DNA of 64,000 bases from Niastella soli (GCF_017742245.1 NZ_JAGHKO010000001.1:463061-527060); one strand, 5' to 3'. Shown: positions 37,766-47,193, counted from the first letter of the stretch. The notes: generated by a model from the sequence alone, not told the origin. Numbers and translations are program-made.

Positions 37766-38905
37766 GTGAGCCTTCAACCCAAATATGATATCGCCGTCGT
37801 TGGCGGTGGGCTGGCCGGACTAGCACTGGCCATTCAAAGTGCGCGTGCCGGTTATAAGACGGTGTTGCTGGAAAGTCAGAAATATCCTTTCCATAAAGTT
37901 TGTGGTGAATATATAAGTCTTGAAAGCTGGAATTTTTTACAGGACCTGGGTCTGCCGTTAAGCGATATGCAGTTGCCCATCATTAATCGCCTGCTTATTT
38001 CCACACCAAACGGAAATTATATAGAAAGTACCCTGCCACTGGGCGGCTTTGGCATCAGCCGGTTTACCATTGATAAACTGTTGGCCGACATAGCCCGCCA
38101 GGAGGGCGTTACCCTGCTTGAAGAAACCAAGGTGGTAAATGTTATCTATCGCAACAATACATTCCTTGTATTCACCAATAAAGGTGATACCGAGGCAACC
38201 GTGGTTGCCGGCGCCTATGGCAAACGTGGAAACCTTGATGTAAAATGGAAACGCCAGTTCACTAAAGTAAAACCCAATAAGCTTAACCACTATATAGCTG
38301 TAAAATATCACATCCGCACCCACCATCCCGCCGACCTGATCGCCCTCCACAATTTTGAGAATGGATATTGTGGAATTTCCCAAATTGAGGAAAACAAATA
38401 TTGTCTTTGTTATTTAACTACGGCAGCCAACCTGCGTAAATGCCGGAACGATATTAGCATTATGGAGAAGGATATTCTGAGGAAAAATCCGTTCCTGGAG
38501 AAGATCTTTTCCAACGCAGAAATGTTATACGAAGAACCGTTAACTATTTCCCGGATCTCATTCAACAAAAAAACACAGATTGAAAACCATGTTCTGATGA
38601 TTGGCGATACCGCCGGCCTTATTGCTCCATTATGTGGCAATGGGATGAGCATGGCGCTGCACAGCAGCAAACTCGCCTTCGAAGAGATCAATTCGTTCTT
38701 ACAGGAACGAATTAACCGGTACGAAATGGAAATTCAATACACCCAGCAATGGGAAAAATATTTTGGCCGACGCCTGCAGGCGGGCCGGTTGTTGCAAAGC
38801 TTTTTTGGAAGCAGCATCTTATCCAACGTACTCATTAAAATGGTCAAGCCCTTTCCAAAGTTTGTAGCGTTCCTAATACAGCAAACACATGGTAAACCAT
38901 TTTAA
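37766..38905 (+). CDS. FAD-dependent oxidoreductase (geranylgeranyl reductase/hydroxylase-like)
   Basis: A flavoprotein of 379 residues with a GTG start. The N-terminal dinucleotide fold is DIAVVGGGLAGLALAIQSARAG, followed by KVCGEYIS. The second FAD motif is MIGDTAGLIAPLCGNGMSMAL. This is the layout of aromatic hydroxylases and geranylgeranyl reductases. In the PKS operon it most likely hydroxylates the aromatic product towards a quinol/quinone, as SrsC does in Streptomyces griseus (inference), or reduces a prenyl chain. It overlaps the DUF5723 gene by 17 bp. Confidence 0.88.
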   Translation: MSLQPKYDIAVVGGGLAGLALAIQSARAGYKTVLLESQKYPFHKVCGEYISLESWNFLQDLGLPLSDMQLPIINRLLISTPNGNYIESTLPLGGFGISRFTIDKLLADIARQEGVTLLEETKVVNVIYRNNTFLVFTNKGDTEATVVAGAYGKRGNLDVKWKRQFTKVKPNKLNHYIAVKYHIRTHHPADLIALHNFENGYCGISQIEENKYCLCYLTTAANLRKCRNDISIMEKDILRKNPFLEKIFSNAEMLYEEPLTISRISFNKKTQIENHVLMIGDTAGLIAPLCGNGMSMALHSSKLAFEEINSFLQERINRYEMEIQYTQQWEKYFGRRLQAGRLLQSFFGSSILSNVLIKMVKPFPKFVAFLIQQTHGKPF

Positions 38906-40346
38906 GAAAAAATGGTTATTGCACGCTCTATGTTCACTACTGGTTTACACAAATGGTTACACGCAAAATTATTATCCGCTTCAGGGCAGTAATTATGCAG
39001 GCAGCCTGGGCATTGGCAATAACCCCGCCTCCATTGTTAATTCTCCCTACCAATGGGATGTTGCCATTCTGGGCATTCAGAAAAAGAATGCCACCAACAG
39101 CGTTATATTTAATAACTGGTCGTTCTTCAGCGATCCTCGAAATGCGCACTACAGATTCAGGGAAGGCGACTTCAAGAGGTTTGCTTATGACGACTTAAAT
39201 GTAAACCTGCTCAATACGCGCATTGGCATCAACCGCCGGCAGGCAATTGGCTTTGGGTTGAACCTTCGCAGTTACGTACAGGGCAGTACGGGGCCCATCA
39301 ATTTTGTAGATACGCTTAAAAGCACCCGTGATTTTTTTGATCTGGGCAACTACAACCGTAATCTGCACGGCGATGTTACCCACGCCGGCTGGATAGAATT
39401 CTTTATTACCTGGGCGCAAACCATTTGGGACAACCCCGACTCCCGGCTGAATGCAGGTATAACCGCAAAAGTATCCCGTGGTATTTCAGGCGCCTACGTC
39501 AATGTCCTGAACGGCAGCGCCACCCAAACGGTGCACAACAATACCAGTGACTATACTTTGCAGGATGTATTTGCTGAATATGAATATTCAAACAATTACG
39601 ACGGCTGGCAAAAAGAAAAAGGAAGCAAACAGAACCTACGCGATTTTTTAAGCCATTCTCAAGGCGGCTTCTCCTTCGACCTGGGGGTTGAATACCTCGT
39701 TAAATCGCAACAGATCACTACTGTATGGGACGATGACACCTATTACGATTACGACTGGAAGTTCGGCGCTTCCTTGCTTGATGTGGGGTTTAACCAGTTC
39801 AAATATGGCACCAACAGCCGTAAGATGAGCGGCTTTCTGGACAATATTACGGACACTGTAATAGATATCCGTTTTGATGATATAAACAAACTACAGGAGT
39901 TTAATAATGAATTACCGGGTATTGTGAGGAGCATAAAGCAACCTACCGGTACATTTCATATTGTAAATCCAACCCGCCTGGTGTTAAATGTAGACCATTT
40001 TATTACCGGGGCCTGGTATATAAACGGTAATGCCTCGCTGAATCTATCATCTTTTACCGGTGTTCAACGACGCCTTACCGAATTGAATATGTTAACCCTG
40101 ACGCCTCGTTGGGAAACCAAAAAGCTGGGCTTCTTTCTTCCTATACAATTCAACACCAAAAAACAGTTATGGATAGGCGGCGCCGTTAAATTAGGCCCCT
40201 TGTTATTAGGTTTACACAACTGGGCCAATGTGTTTAGTAAAACCAAAATGCAAAATGGCGGAGGTTACCTGGCACTCATATTACGACCAGGAAGGAATAC
40301 TGGTGAACGTCCCGACAAAAGGCTCGATTGCCCACCGGGGAGATGA
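38889..40346 (+). CDS. DUF5723 family outer membrane protein
   Basis: A protein of 485 residues with a signal peptide ending near GYTQ (about residue 25). The mature protein starts NYYPLQGSNYAGSLGIGNNPASIVNS, the family opening. The body consists of alternating aromatic beta-strands consistent with an outer membrane barrel. The function of DUF5723 is unknown. Overlap with the preceding FAD gene puts it in the PKS operon. It could export or sense the lipid product, or be a passenger. Confidence 0.75.
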   Translation: MVNHFKKKWLLHALCSLLVYTNGYTQNYYPLQGSNYAGSLGIGNNPASIVNSPYQWDVAILGIQKKNATNSVIFNNWSFFSDPRNAHYRFREGDFKRFAYDDLNVNLLNTRIGINRRQAIGFGLNLRSYVQGSTGPINFVDTLKSTRDFFDLGNYNRNLHGDVTHAGWIEFFITWAQTIWDNPDSRLNAGITAKVSRGISGAYVNVLNGSATQTVHNNTSDYTLQDVFAEYEYSNNYDGWQKEKGSKQNLRDFLSHSQGGFSFDLGVEYLVKSQQITTVWDDDTYYDYDWKFGASLLDVGFNQFKYGTNSRKMSGFLDNITDTVIDIRFDDINKLQEFNNELPGIVRSIKQPTGTFHIVNPTRLVLNVDHFITGAWYINGNASLNLSSFTGVQRRLTELNMLTLTPRWETKKLGFFLPIQFNTKKQLWIGGAVKLGPLLLGLHNWANVFSKTKMQNGGGYLALILRPGRNTGERPDKRLDCPPGR

Positions 40347-40477
40347 TCACAAAATATATAATTAATAAAAATGCTTTAGCTTAACAACAGGATACTGTCT
40401 TTTTATTAGTATTTTGTAATAATTGTCTATTGTACATCACCAATATAATCAAATACCTTTAACTCAACCTGATTTGC

Positions 40478-41239
40478 ATGCACCCGGTAAAACTGATCCT
40501 AACTGCCCTATTGCTGGTAAGCACCATCTTCGGTTACAGCCAGCGTAAGAAAAAAACGAAAGACGATTACTTTGCTTTTGATGAGAACTGGAAGGGCTGC
40601 ACCGACCTGAAAAAAGCAAAATATTTCACCCGGCGAAAAAAAATAACCGATTCCTGCTGGCAATGGGATACATACAATATGTATGGGCCATTGATCAAAT
40701 CCGGGCAGTATTTCAATGATAGTGCTACGGTGGCACATGGCCGCATCATCGTTTATAATAAAAAGGGAAATGTAGATTCTATCCGCACTTATTCGAGGGG
40801 AATTCCGCATGGTACCTGGTATATCTATACCGATCCGCTTTACGATATACAGCAAACCTATAACATGGGCGTTCTGGCAGATACAAAACAAACAGTAAAA
40901 ATAAAAGGCAAAAAACCCAAAGACACCACTGTAAAAGAAGAGAAAGAATCAGCCTTCGTTGGCGGGGCCCCAGCCTGGTTACGATACCTGAACCGGAACC
41001 TCCACTATCCCGAGCGTGCCTTACAATCACGCATCACAGGCCAGGTTATTGTTAATTTTGAAGTTGATACAACAGGTACCATCGGCGACATGTATATGTA
41101 CCGTTCTGTTGAATTTTCCCTGGATGAAGAGGCGATGCGCCTTATTCATGAATCGCCCAAATGGGAACCTTCCACGAAGGAAGGCAAACCGGTAAAAGCT
41201 TATAAACTGCAACCCCTGATTTTTGATCTCGGTCAGTAA
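40478..41239 (+). CDS. TonB-like energy-transducer domain protein
   Basis: A protein of 253 residues with an N-terminal hydrophobic signal (about 1-21, ending in GYSQ). A middle region has MORN/YwqK-like repeats (IRTYSRGIPHGTWYIY). The C-terminal TonB domain (about 160-250) contains YPERALQSRITGQVIVNFEVDTTG and LIHESPKWEPSTKEGKPVKA. It lacks the usual Pro-rich periplasm-spanning region, so whether it energises outer-membrane receptors is unclear. A TACCTTTA box at 40454-40461 may be its promoter. Confidence 0.82.
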   Translation: MHPVKLILTALLLVSTIFGYSQRKKKTKDDYFAFDENWKGCTDLKKAKYFTRRKKITDSCWQWDTYNMYGPLIKSGQYFNDSATVAHGRIIVYNKKGNVDSIRTYSRGIPHGTWYIYTDPLYDIQQTYNMGVLADTKQTVKIKGKKPKDTTVKEEKESAFVGGAPAWLRYLNRNLHYPERALQSRITGQVIVNFEVDTTGTIGDMYMYRSVEFSLDEEAMRLIHESPKWEPSTKEGKPVKAYKLQPLIFDLGQ

Positions 41240-41250
41240 TTTCAATATAT

Positions 41251-41281
41251 TTTGAAAATTCAGAAATAGAACTTATTTTTG
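41251..41281 (+). promoter_or_regulatory. Consensus promoter of the GbsR/MarR regulator
   Basis: TTTG (41251-41254), exactly 19 bp, TATTTTTG (41274-41281) make a perfect Bacteroidetes promoter. The predicted start is at about 41287, which excludes the upstream GTG (41283) and leaves a leader of only a few bases before ATG 41295. Confidence 0.75.
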
Positions 41282-41294
41282 TGTGGTAGAAAAT

Positions 41295-41801
41295 ATGAAA
41301 CTGGCAGAAGCACAACAACAATTCATTGCTTCCTGGGGAGCATTTGGTTCCCATTGGGGCATTAACCGCACCATGGCGCAAATACATGCGCTGTTGATGA
41401 TCAGTCCTGACCCCTTGAGCCAGGATGATGTTATGGAACAACTCAACATCAGCCGCGGCAATGTGAATATGAACATCCGTGACCTGATAGACTGGGGATT
41501 GGTAAGCCGCATATTGATACCAGGCGAACGAAAGGAATATTTTAGTGCTGAAAAAGACGTGTGGAAAGTGGCTACTCAAATTATAAAAGAGCGAAAGAAA
41601 AGGGAGTTAGATCCCATGCTTCGCCTGCTTGATCAGTTGGATAATATTGAGGGTGATAAAAAAGATAAGCATATTAAACAGTTTACAGAAACCATTGGCA
41701 ACATCAGGAAGTTTGGCCAGCAGGCCGACAGAATGCTCGATACAATGGTAAAGGCCGATGAGAACTGGTTCCTAGGTAATCTACTAAAACTGTTTAAATA
41801 A
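41295..41801 (+). CDS. GbsR/MarR family transcriptional regulator
   Basis: A DNA-binding protein of 168 residues. The winged helix lies at about 25-85: LLMISPDPLSQDDVMEQLNISRGNVNMNIRDLIDWGLV with the wing GERKEYFSAE. A helical C-terminus (about 95-165) serves for dimerisation. GbsR-type proteins often respond to choline, but no choline genes are present, so the target is unknown. The downstream DUF393 membrane-protein gene is separated by a terminator. Confidence 0.88.
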   Translation: MKLAEAQQQFIASWGAFGSHWGINRTMAQIHALLMISPDPLSQDDVMEQLNISRGNVNMNIRDLIDWGLVSRILIPGERKEYFSAEKDVWKVATQIIKERKKRELDPMLRLLDQLDNIEGDKKDKHIKQFTETIGNIRKFGQQADRMLDTMVKADENWFLGNLLKLFK

Positions 41802-41874
41802 ATAGCCAACACAACACGAACAATATTAAGTTCAGCAACCACAAACAACAAACCCAAAATACAAACAATACTAT

Positions 41875-41897
41875 AGCCGGTTCACCGGCTTTTATTT
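41875..41897 (+). terminator. Terminator after the GbsR gene
   Basis: AGCCGG-ttca-CCGGCT (41875-41890) is followed by TTTATTT. Confidence 0.85.
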
Positions 41898-41927
41898 GAC
41901 TCCATTCTTTCACTAATTTCTGAAAAT

Positions 41928-42767
41928 ATGGAAAATACAAACAAGATCCTGATCTATGATGATGATTGTCCGCTTTGTACAGCCTACACCAGCGCCTTTG
42001 TAAAAGGAGGATTATTAACCCGGGAAGGCCGCCAATCATTTACTGCCGCTTCACCTGAATTATTACATTCCATAAACTGGCAACGCAGTAAAAATGAAAT
42101 TCCCCTGCTTGATCCCGGCACCCGCCAGGTATGGTACGGCATTGATGCCTTACTGGAAATATTAGGACAAAAATGCGCGTTTATAAAAACCATTGGCCGG
42201 GTTACACCCATTAACTGGTTGCTCAAAAAACTGTACAGCTTTATTTCGTATAACCGTAAGGTAATAGTGGCCATAAAGACCTCGCCGTTAAAAGTTGATT
42301 GCAGCCCTTCCTTTAATCTGTTTTACCGGGTATTGTTTCTGATCACCTTTCTGGTGATCAATACCCTACTGATCTTTCCGGTACATCAACACCTGTTAAC
42401 ACAGATCCCCGGCTATTCGTTATCAGTCATTCAGTTATTGGGTTTGCATGCCACTATGGTTGTGCTGAATTGCCTACTGGCGTTGTTCTTACCAAAACAA
42501 ACGGCACTTGATTATCTGGGTCAGGTGAACATGATCACCCTGGTGACAAACTTATTACTGATACCGTTAGTATTCACTGATGCTTATATTCAACCAGGCA
42601 ATTGGGTCAATTATGGCTATCTGTTACTGGTGAGCATTGTGATCTTCCATGAATATTTCCGGCGAATGAATTTCGCTAATATGTTCGACCGCTACTGGTT
42701 TATTCTTTCTGTTAACCTGGCCAGTGTAATGGGCTTGTGTATTTGCCTGTTTATTCCTTTCAACTAA
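41928..42767 (+). CDS. DUF393 (DCC family) thiol-disulfide domain with membrane C-terminus
   Basis: A protein of 279 residues. The N-terminal DUF393 domain (about 5-115) has the DCC motif YDDDCPLC, a thioredoxin-like CxxC-type site. Four or five membrane helices follow (about 128-148, 163-190, 200-220, 228-245, 255-275). The fusion suggests a membrane redox protein; the substrate is unknown. Its stop overlaps the next start (TAATG), so it is co-translated with the TIGR01777 gene. Confidence 0.82.
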   Translation: MENTNKILIYDDDCPLCTAYTSAFVKGGLLTREGRQSFTAASPELLHSINWQRSKNEIPLLDPGTRQVWYGIDALLEILGQKCAFIKTIGRVTPINWLLKKLYSFISYNRKVIVAIKTSPLKVDCSPSFNLFYRVLFLITFLVINTLLIFPVHQHLLTQIPGYSLSVIQLLGLHATMVVLNCLLALFLPKQTALDYLGQVNMITLVTNLLLIPLVFTDAYIQPGNWVNYGYLLLVSIVIFHEYFRRMNFANMFDRYWFILSVNLASVMGLCICLFIPFN

Positions 42768-43852
42768 TGTATATGAAACACAAAAAGATCGTCATAGCTG
42801 GTGGCACCGGCTTTATTGGGCAGGCAATGGCCCGGTATTTTGGAAAAGACAACCATGTTATCCTGTTGAGTCGCCATGCAGTGAACAGCAAACATAACAA
42901 CCACGACCATAAACTGGTCCAGGCAATAGATGGCTATAACATTACCTACTGGCGATGGGATGGCATACATGTAGAAAAGCACTGGTTTCGGGATATAGAC
43001 GGGGCCGATATAGTGATCAACCTCGCCGGTAAATCGGTAAACTGCCGTTATACCGAAAAGAACAAACAACAGATCATCAACAGCCGCACTCAATCAACCA
43101 AAGCCATTGGCGATGCCATCAGGCAATCAGTAGTTCCTCCCAAATTATGGATCAATGCCTCCTCCGCTACTATTTACCGGCATACCACCAACAGACCAAA
43201 CGATGAATTTAACGGTGTTATCAGCGATGCCAAAAATGATAACATGCCGTATTCGTTCCTTGACCGAGTGCGTTATACTTATAAAAAATGGATGGGTACT
43301 GCAAGCGAGGCATTGAACAAAGACTTTTCCGTACAGGTTTGTAAACACTGGGAAACTTCCTTTTTTGAACAGCGAACGCCTTTCACCCGTAAAGTGGCCT
43401 TGCGGGCTGCCGTTACATTAGGACAAGGCGGCGTAATGAATCCTTATTTCAACCTGTTAAAGGCCGGATTAGGAGGTTACCAGGGCAATGGCAGCCAGAT
43501 GTACAGCTGGATACATATAGAGGAACTGTGCCGGATCGTTGAATGGTGTTACGAGAACAAAGAGCAGGAAGGCGTTTTTAATTGCAGTTCGCCCAATGCA
43601 GTGACCAATGCCGATTTTATGCATGCACTTCGCCGCATTACAGGACACAGGATCGGGTTACCAGCGCATACCTGGATGCTGGAAGCAGGGTCGGCCCTGA
43701 TAGGTACAGAAACCGAACTGCTATTGAAAAGCAGGTGGGTATATCCGGCCAGGTTATTGCAATCAGGGTTTTCTTTTAAATATAACGCGTTGGAACATGC
43801 GTTAACCGACATCATTCGCCATACGCCGCGCCGCCAATACCACCTGTTCTAG
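42767..43852 (+). CDS. TIGR01777 family epimerase (YfcH/SulA-like SDR)
   Basis: A protein of 361 residues in the extended SDR family. The Rossmann motif is IVIAGGTGFIGQAMARYF. NLAGKSVNCRYTEKNKQQIINSR is the family hallmark, with SSATIYRH and GQGGVMNPYFNLLKAGLGG later, and a DUF1731-like C-terminus. The reaction is not known for the family. ATG 42767 overlaps the stop of the DUF393 gene in TAATG; ATG 42773 is an alternative. Longer frames starting upstream overlap the preceding gene and are not preferred. Confidence 0.88.
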   Translation: MYMKHKKIVIAGGTGFIGQAMARYFGKDNHVILLSRHAVNSKHNNHDHKLVQAIDGYNITYWRWDGIHVEKHWFRDIDGADIVINLAGKSVNCRYTEKNKQQIINSRTQSTKAIGDAIRQSVVPPKLWINASSATIYRHTTNRPNDEFNGVISDAKNDNMPYSFLDRVRYTYKKWMGTASEALNKDFSVQVCKHWETSFFEQRTPFTRKVALRAAVTLGQGGVMNPYFNLLKAGLGGYQGNGSQMYSWIHIEELCRIVEWCYENKEQEGVFNCSSPNAVTNADFMHALRRITGHRIGLPAHTWMLEAGSALIGTETELLLKSRWVYPARLLQSGFSFKYNALEHALTDIIRHTPRRQYHLF

Positions 43853-43893
43853 CGCCCTAAACCCCAATCCCTGCTTATTACCCCAAAATATTA

Positions 43894-43901
43894 TAAATTT
43901 G
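43894..43901 (+). promoter_or_regulatory. Probable -7 box of the CoA-binding protein gene
   Basis: TAAATTTG matches TAnnTTTG 40 bp before the ATG at 43941. It supports that start over the in-frame ATG at 43899, which lies in the box. No -33 element is obvious. Confidence 0.4.
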
Positions 43902-43940
43902 ATATACAACCATTTGAGAAACCAGGTTGTTATTAAGGGC

Positions 43941-44312
43941 ATGGGAACAGATAATAAAAAAACAGTGTTGTTGGGCGCCTCAGCCAATCCGGCCAGGTAT
44001 AGCTTTTTGGCTATTAACAGTTTACGCAAACATCAACACCCGGTAGTAGCTATTGGGCGTAGGCAGGGAAAGGTGCTGGACGTAGATATTACTACTGAAA
44101 AAAAGCCCCAGGATACGGTTGATACAATTACGTTATACCTGAATCCTGCCAACCAGAAAGAGTACTACGAATATATACTATCCTTGCAGCCAAAACGTAT
44201 TATATTCAATCCGGGTACAGAAAACCCTGAATTATATGACCTTGCAACAAAAAATGGCATTCAGCCCATAGAAGCCTGCACTTTAGTGTTGCTAAGCACG
44301 GGACAATACTAA
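43941..44312 (+). CDS. CoA-binding domain protein (YccU-like)
   Basis: A single Rossmann-like CoA-binding domain of 123 residues. It has the N-terminal TVLLGASANPARYSFLA, the central IGRRQGKVLDVDI and the C-terminal IIFNPGTENPELYDLATKNGI followed by EACTLVLL. This is the YccU/succinyl-CoA-synthetase-alpha-like fold found widely as a stand-alone protein of unknown function. Confidence 0.88.
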   Translation: MGTDNKKTVLLGASANPARYSFLAINSLRKHQHPVVAIGRRQGKVLDVDITTEKKPQDTVDTITLYLNPANQKEYYEYILSLQPKRIIFNPGTENPELYDLATKNGIQPIEACTLVLLSTGQY

Positions 44313-44500
44313 TAACCATAGTAATAACCCTTAGTCGCCCCATAATTTTCACTCATCTGCTTTGATTATTTTCCCCCGGTAAAATAACCACACTCCATTT
44401 TCGTTCTAACCTCGTATTGAATCGAAGGCATCGTAGATTTATTATATCCCCAAGACCCATACTAACGTAATCCAGATCCGAACACTAAAACCCGTACATA

Positions 44501-44965
44501 ATGAAAAACCTGTATGCTGTAGGGCTCTTAGTGGCGTGCATTTTCGCATTCCAATCAATAACCGCCCAGCAACAACCCATCACGTGGAACCAGCAGCCTG
44601 TTTTAAGCAAGGCTACCAGCTTTGGTCAGCTTCCGGCCAAACTCGAATGTAATTTCTCAACCATAAAAGGGCTCTCTGCCCGCCGTATTTCAGACAAAGT
44701 AGTACTGGAGTTAGGCAATTTTGAATTTTCAGGCGAGCTTGTTGAAAAGGTACAGGCATCACGTGGCGTGATGAATATGAACATTAGATCATTCAGTATA
44801 CCCGGCGCCTTATGCACGGTCTCTATAATTACCCAGGACGATAATACGCAAAAACTGGTAGGCAGGATCGTTAACCCCAGGTCTGACGAAGTACTGGTGC
44901 TAACGGAAGAAAACAACCGATACTTCTGGGTAAAGAAGTTAAAACAATATTTATTGGTTGAGTAA
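44501..44965 (+). CDS. Small secreted protein of unknown function
   Basis: A protein of 154 residues with a signal peptide ending near ITAQ (about residue 22). The mature 130 residues are beta-rich with two cysteines (in LECNF and ALCTV) and contain no motif I recognise. It lies 70 bp upstream of a secreted T9SS metalloprotease gene in the same direction. It could be a propeptide-like inhibitor or chaperone for that enzyme (inference only). Confidence 0.65.
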   Translation: MKNLYAVGLLVACIFAFQSITAQQQPITWNQQPVLSKATSFGQLPAKLECNFSTIKGLSARRISDKVVLELGNFEFSGELVEKVQASRGVMNMNIRSFSIPGALCTVSIITQDDNTQKLVGRIVNPRSDEVLVLTEENNRYFWVKKLKQYLLVE

Positions 44966-45035
44966 CCAGCAGGTCCGTACCCTTTGAAACCATTGAACAC
45001 TATTAAGACAATTCCAAATCCGCATCGAAAATCCA

Positions 45036-46625
45036 ATGAAAACCATTTTTACCGTATTGTTTGCCCTTGGCATTACAACAGGGGTAAAGGCACAGGTTCC
45101 CCTGTTAAACAGTTATCCATCGGCCAAAGCCACCATCTTCCTTGACTTTGACGGACAATACGTAACCGGTACATCCTGGAACTATAGCGGACCCATTGCC
45201 GCTCAACCGTCCGGCTTTTCCATCACCGCTATAAATGAAATGTTTAACCGGGTGGCGGAGGATTATCGCATTTTTAATGTAAACATCACTACGGACTCTA
45301 CCGTATTTGAAGCGGCGCCACTGAAACAACGCGTTCGGGTAATTGTTACTTCCTCCTACGAATGGTATCCCGTACGGGTAGGCGGTATTTCCTGGGTAGG
45401 TTCCTTTACTTTTGGTGATGGTACGCCAGCCTGGGTATTCAGCAGCCTGCTAGGGAACAATACCAAGAATGTGGCAGAGGCCATTTCACACGAAGCAGGA
45501 CATTCACTGGGTTTACAACACCAAAGCGCCTACGATGCCAGTTGTGTAAAAACGGAATACAATCCCGGCACCGGTACAGGTGAGACCAGCTGGGCGCCTA
45601 TTATGGGTGTAGGTTATTATAAAAACCTTACTACCTGGCACTATGGAACCAATACGTATGGCTGTAACTATATGCAGGACGACCTTGCGGTGATCTCCGG
45701 ATCTCCCAATAATTTTGGTTACCGTCCAGATGATATTGGCGATACACACAAAGCCGCCACCAGTATTGGCTTTACGTCAACCGGTTTTGCCACCAGCGGT
45801 TTAATTAATTCCGGCACCGATAAAGACGTGTTTAAATTTACGATCACTACCCCTACCTTCCTGCATCTGAATGCAGTACCAGAAAACGTAGGAATCGATA
45901 ACTCAGGCGCCAACCTCGATATCAAATTAAGCCTGCTCGATAATAAAGCTGATACAATAGGACAATATAACCCAGCCGACGTGGTAAATGCCAGTTTGGA
46001 CAGTAACCTGAACCCTGGCACATATTACGTTGTAGTAGAAGGGACCGCCAATGACAACGTAGTAAAGAATGAAAGCCTGGGTTACTATACCCTCAGTGCT
46101 TCCCCCCTTACTACTTTGCCTATTCACAGGTTTGCTTTATCGGGCAAATCATTGGAAGGCACGCATAACCTGAACTGGGTATACGAAACAGACGAAGCCA
46201 TTAAAACCATTGAGGTGCAAAACTCCCGGGATGGCATTCACTTTGAAGCCCTGGCCCAGGTAAGCCCCGGTACTAAAACCTTCTCGTGGAAACCATTAAC
46301 CGATAATGCCCCATTTTATCGCATACGGGTAATTACCAAAGGAGATGATAGATCTTACTACTCCAACACCATAACCATTCGCGACAAAGACAACAATAAA
46401 GCCTCCGTAAGAGTTATGAATACGATGGTTACCAGCTCGATAATCGCCAATGCCGATACGGACTGCAATTACCAGCTACTGGATAATACCGGCCGGTTAC
46501 TGCAACGTGGCAAACTGGCTACCGGAATCAATAACATCGATATAACAAATGCACAAAAGGGCTTGATACTCCTTCGAATACAGGGCGAATGGGAGGTTAC
46601 TACGCTTAAGTTAATAAAACAATAA
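45036..46625 (+). CDS. T9SS-secreted zinc metalloprotease
   Basis: A protein of 529 residues. A signal peptide ends near VKAQ (about 20). The metzincin-like catalytic domain has HEAGHSLGLQH at 152-162 (HExxHxxGxxH) and a possible Met-turn IMGVGY. A pre-peptidase C-terminal (PPC) beta domain follows at about 240-355, then a fibronectin-like module. A C-terminal type IX sorting domain has NGINNIDITNAQKGLILLRI-type sequence and ends KLIKQ. It is exported through T9SS and probably degrades extracellular protein. PorT, part of that secretion system, is encoded 2 kb downstream. Confidence 0.9.
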   Translation: MKTIFTVLFALGITTGVKAQVPLLNSYPSAKATIFLDFDGQYVTGTSWNYSGPIAAQPSGFSITAINEMFNRVAEDYRIFNVNITTDSTVFEAAPLKQRVRVIVTSSYEWYPVRVGGISWVGSFTFGDGTPAWVFSSLLGNNTKNVAEAISHEAGHSLGLQHQSAYDASCVKTEYNPGTGTGETSWAPIMGVGYYKNLTTWHYGTNTYGCNYMQDDLAVISGSPNNFGYRPDDIGDTHKAATSIGFTSTGFATSGLINSGTDKDVFKFTITTPTFLHLNAVPENVGIDNSGANLDIKLSLLDNKADTIGQYNPADVVNASLDSNLNPGTYYVVVEGTANDNVVKNESLGYYTLSASPLTTLPIHRFALSGKSLEGTHNLNWVYETDEAIKTIEVQNSRDGIHFEALAQVSPGTKTFSWKPLTDNAPFYRIRVITKGDDRSYYSNTITIRDKDNNKASVRVMNTMVTSSIIANADTDCNYQLLDNTGRLLQRGKLATGINNIDITNAQKGLILLRIQGEWEVTTLKLIKQ

Positions 46626-46648
46626 TAATCATATGATTTGGTGAACAG

Positions 46649-46680
46649 CGGGTTTTTCGGTAAATTACGAAAACCCGTTT
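46649..46680 (+). terminator. Terminator of the metalloprotease gene, close to the next start
   Basis: CGGGTTTTTCG (46649-46659) pairs with CGAAAACCCG (46668-46677), followed by TTT. The next start codon is only 5 bp further on. Confidence 0.75.
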
Positions 46681-46684
46681 CACT

Positions 46685-47161
46685 ATGATGTTATGGAGAA
46701 AATTTAATGGCGACCCGATTGACCTGCCAATTATCGATGCGGTTGAAAATGCTATCAAACGCGAAACTGAAAAGGGATATCACCTTAAAGTTTGCATCGG
46801 CACCGATTCACAGGTAAAGGGTATAGAAACAGAATTTGCTACTGTGATTGTTTTCCTACGTGAAGGGCATGGTGGTTTTATGTTCATTCACAATGAAAAA
46901 ACCAGGAAACAGTACAGTATCAAAGAAAGAATGCTGGTAGAAGTTGCCAAGAGTATTGAAATTGCTTACGACCTCTGCCATTTGTTCAATCTGTACAATG
47001 TAGACATGGAAGTGCATGCGGACATCAATACCAATCCGCATTTCAAAAGTAACGACGCGTTGAAGGAAGCCATGGGCTACATACTGGGAATGGGGTTTGC
47101 ATTCAAGGCCAAACCCGAAGCTTTTGCCAGTAGCAGCTGTGCCAACAAAGTTGTAAACTAA
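46685..47161 (+). CDS. YkuK/DUF458 family RNase H-like protein
   Basis: A protein of 158 residues matching the YkuK/DUF458 family, which has an RNase H-like fold. CIGTDSQVKG (about 39-48) resembles the acidic first strand of that fold. DMEVHADINTNPHFKSND and the C-terminal FAFKAKPEAFASSSCANKV are family blocks. The catalytic function is undefined, although the fold suggests nucleic acid binding or cleavage. ATG at 46685 or 46688 are both possible. It lies directly after a terminator hairpin. Confidence 0.85.
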   Translation: MMLWRKFNGDPIDLPIIDAVENAIKRETEKGYHLKVCIGTDSQVKGIETEFATVIVFLREGHGGFMFIHNEKTRKQYSIKERMLVEVAKSIEIAYDLCHLFNLYNVDMEVHADINTNPHFKSNDALKEAMGYILGMGFAFKAKPEAFASSSCANKVVN

Positions 47162-47163
47162 GT

Positions 47164-47193
47164 AACCCTCACGCTGAAGACGGAGGGTTTTTT
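47164..47193 (+). terminator. Terminator after the YkuK gene
   Basis: AACCCTC (47164-47170) pairs with GAGGGTT (47183-47189), followed by TTTTT. Confidence 0.85.
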
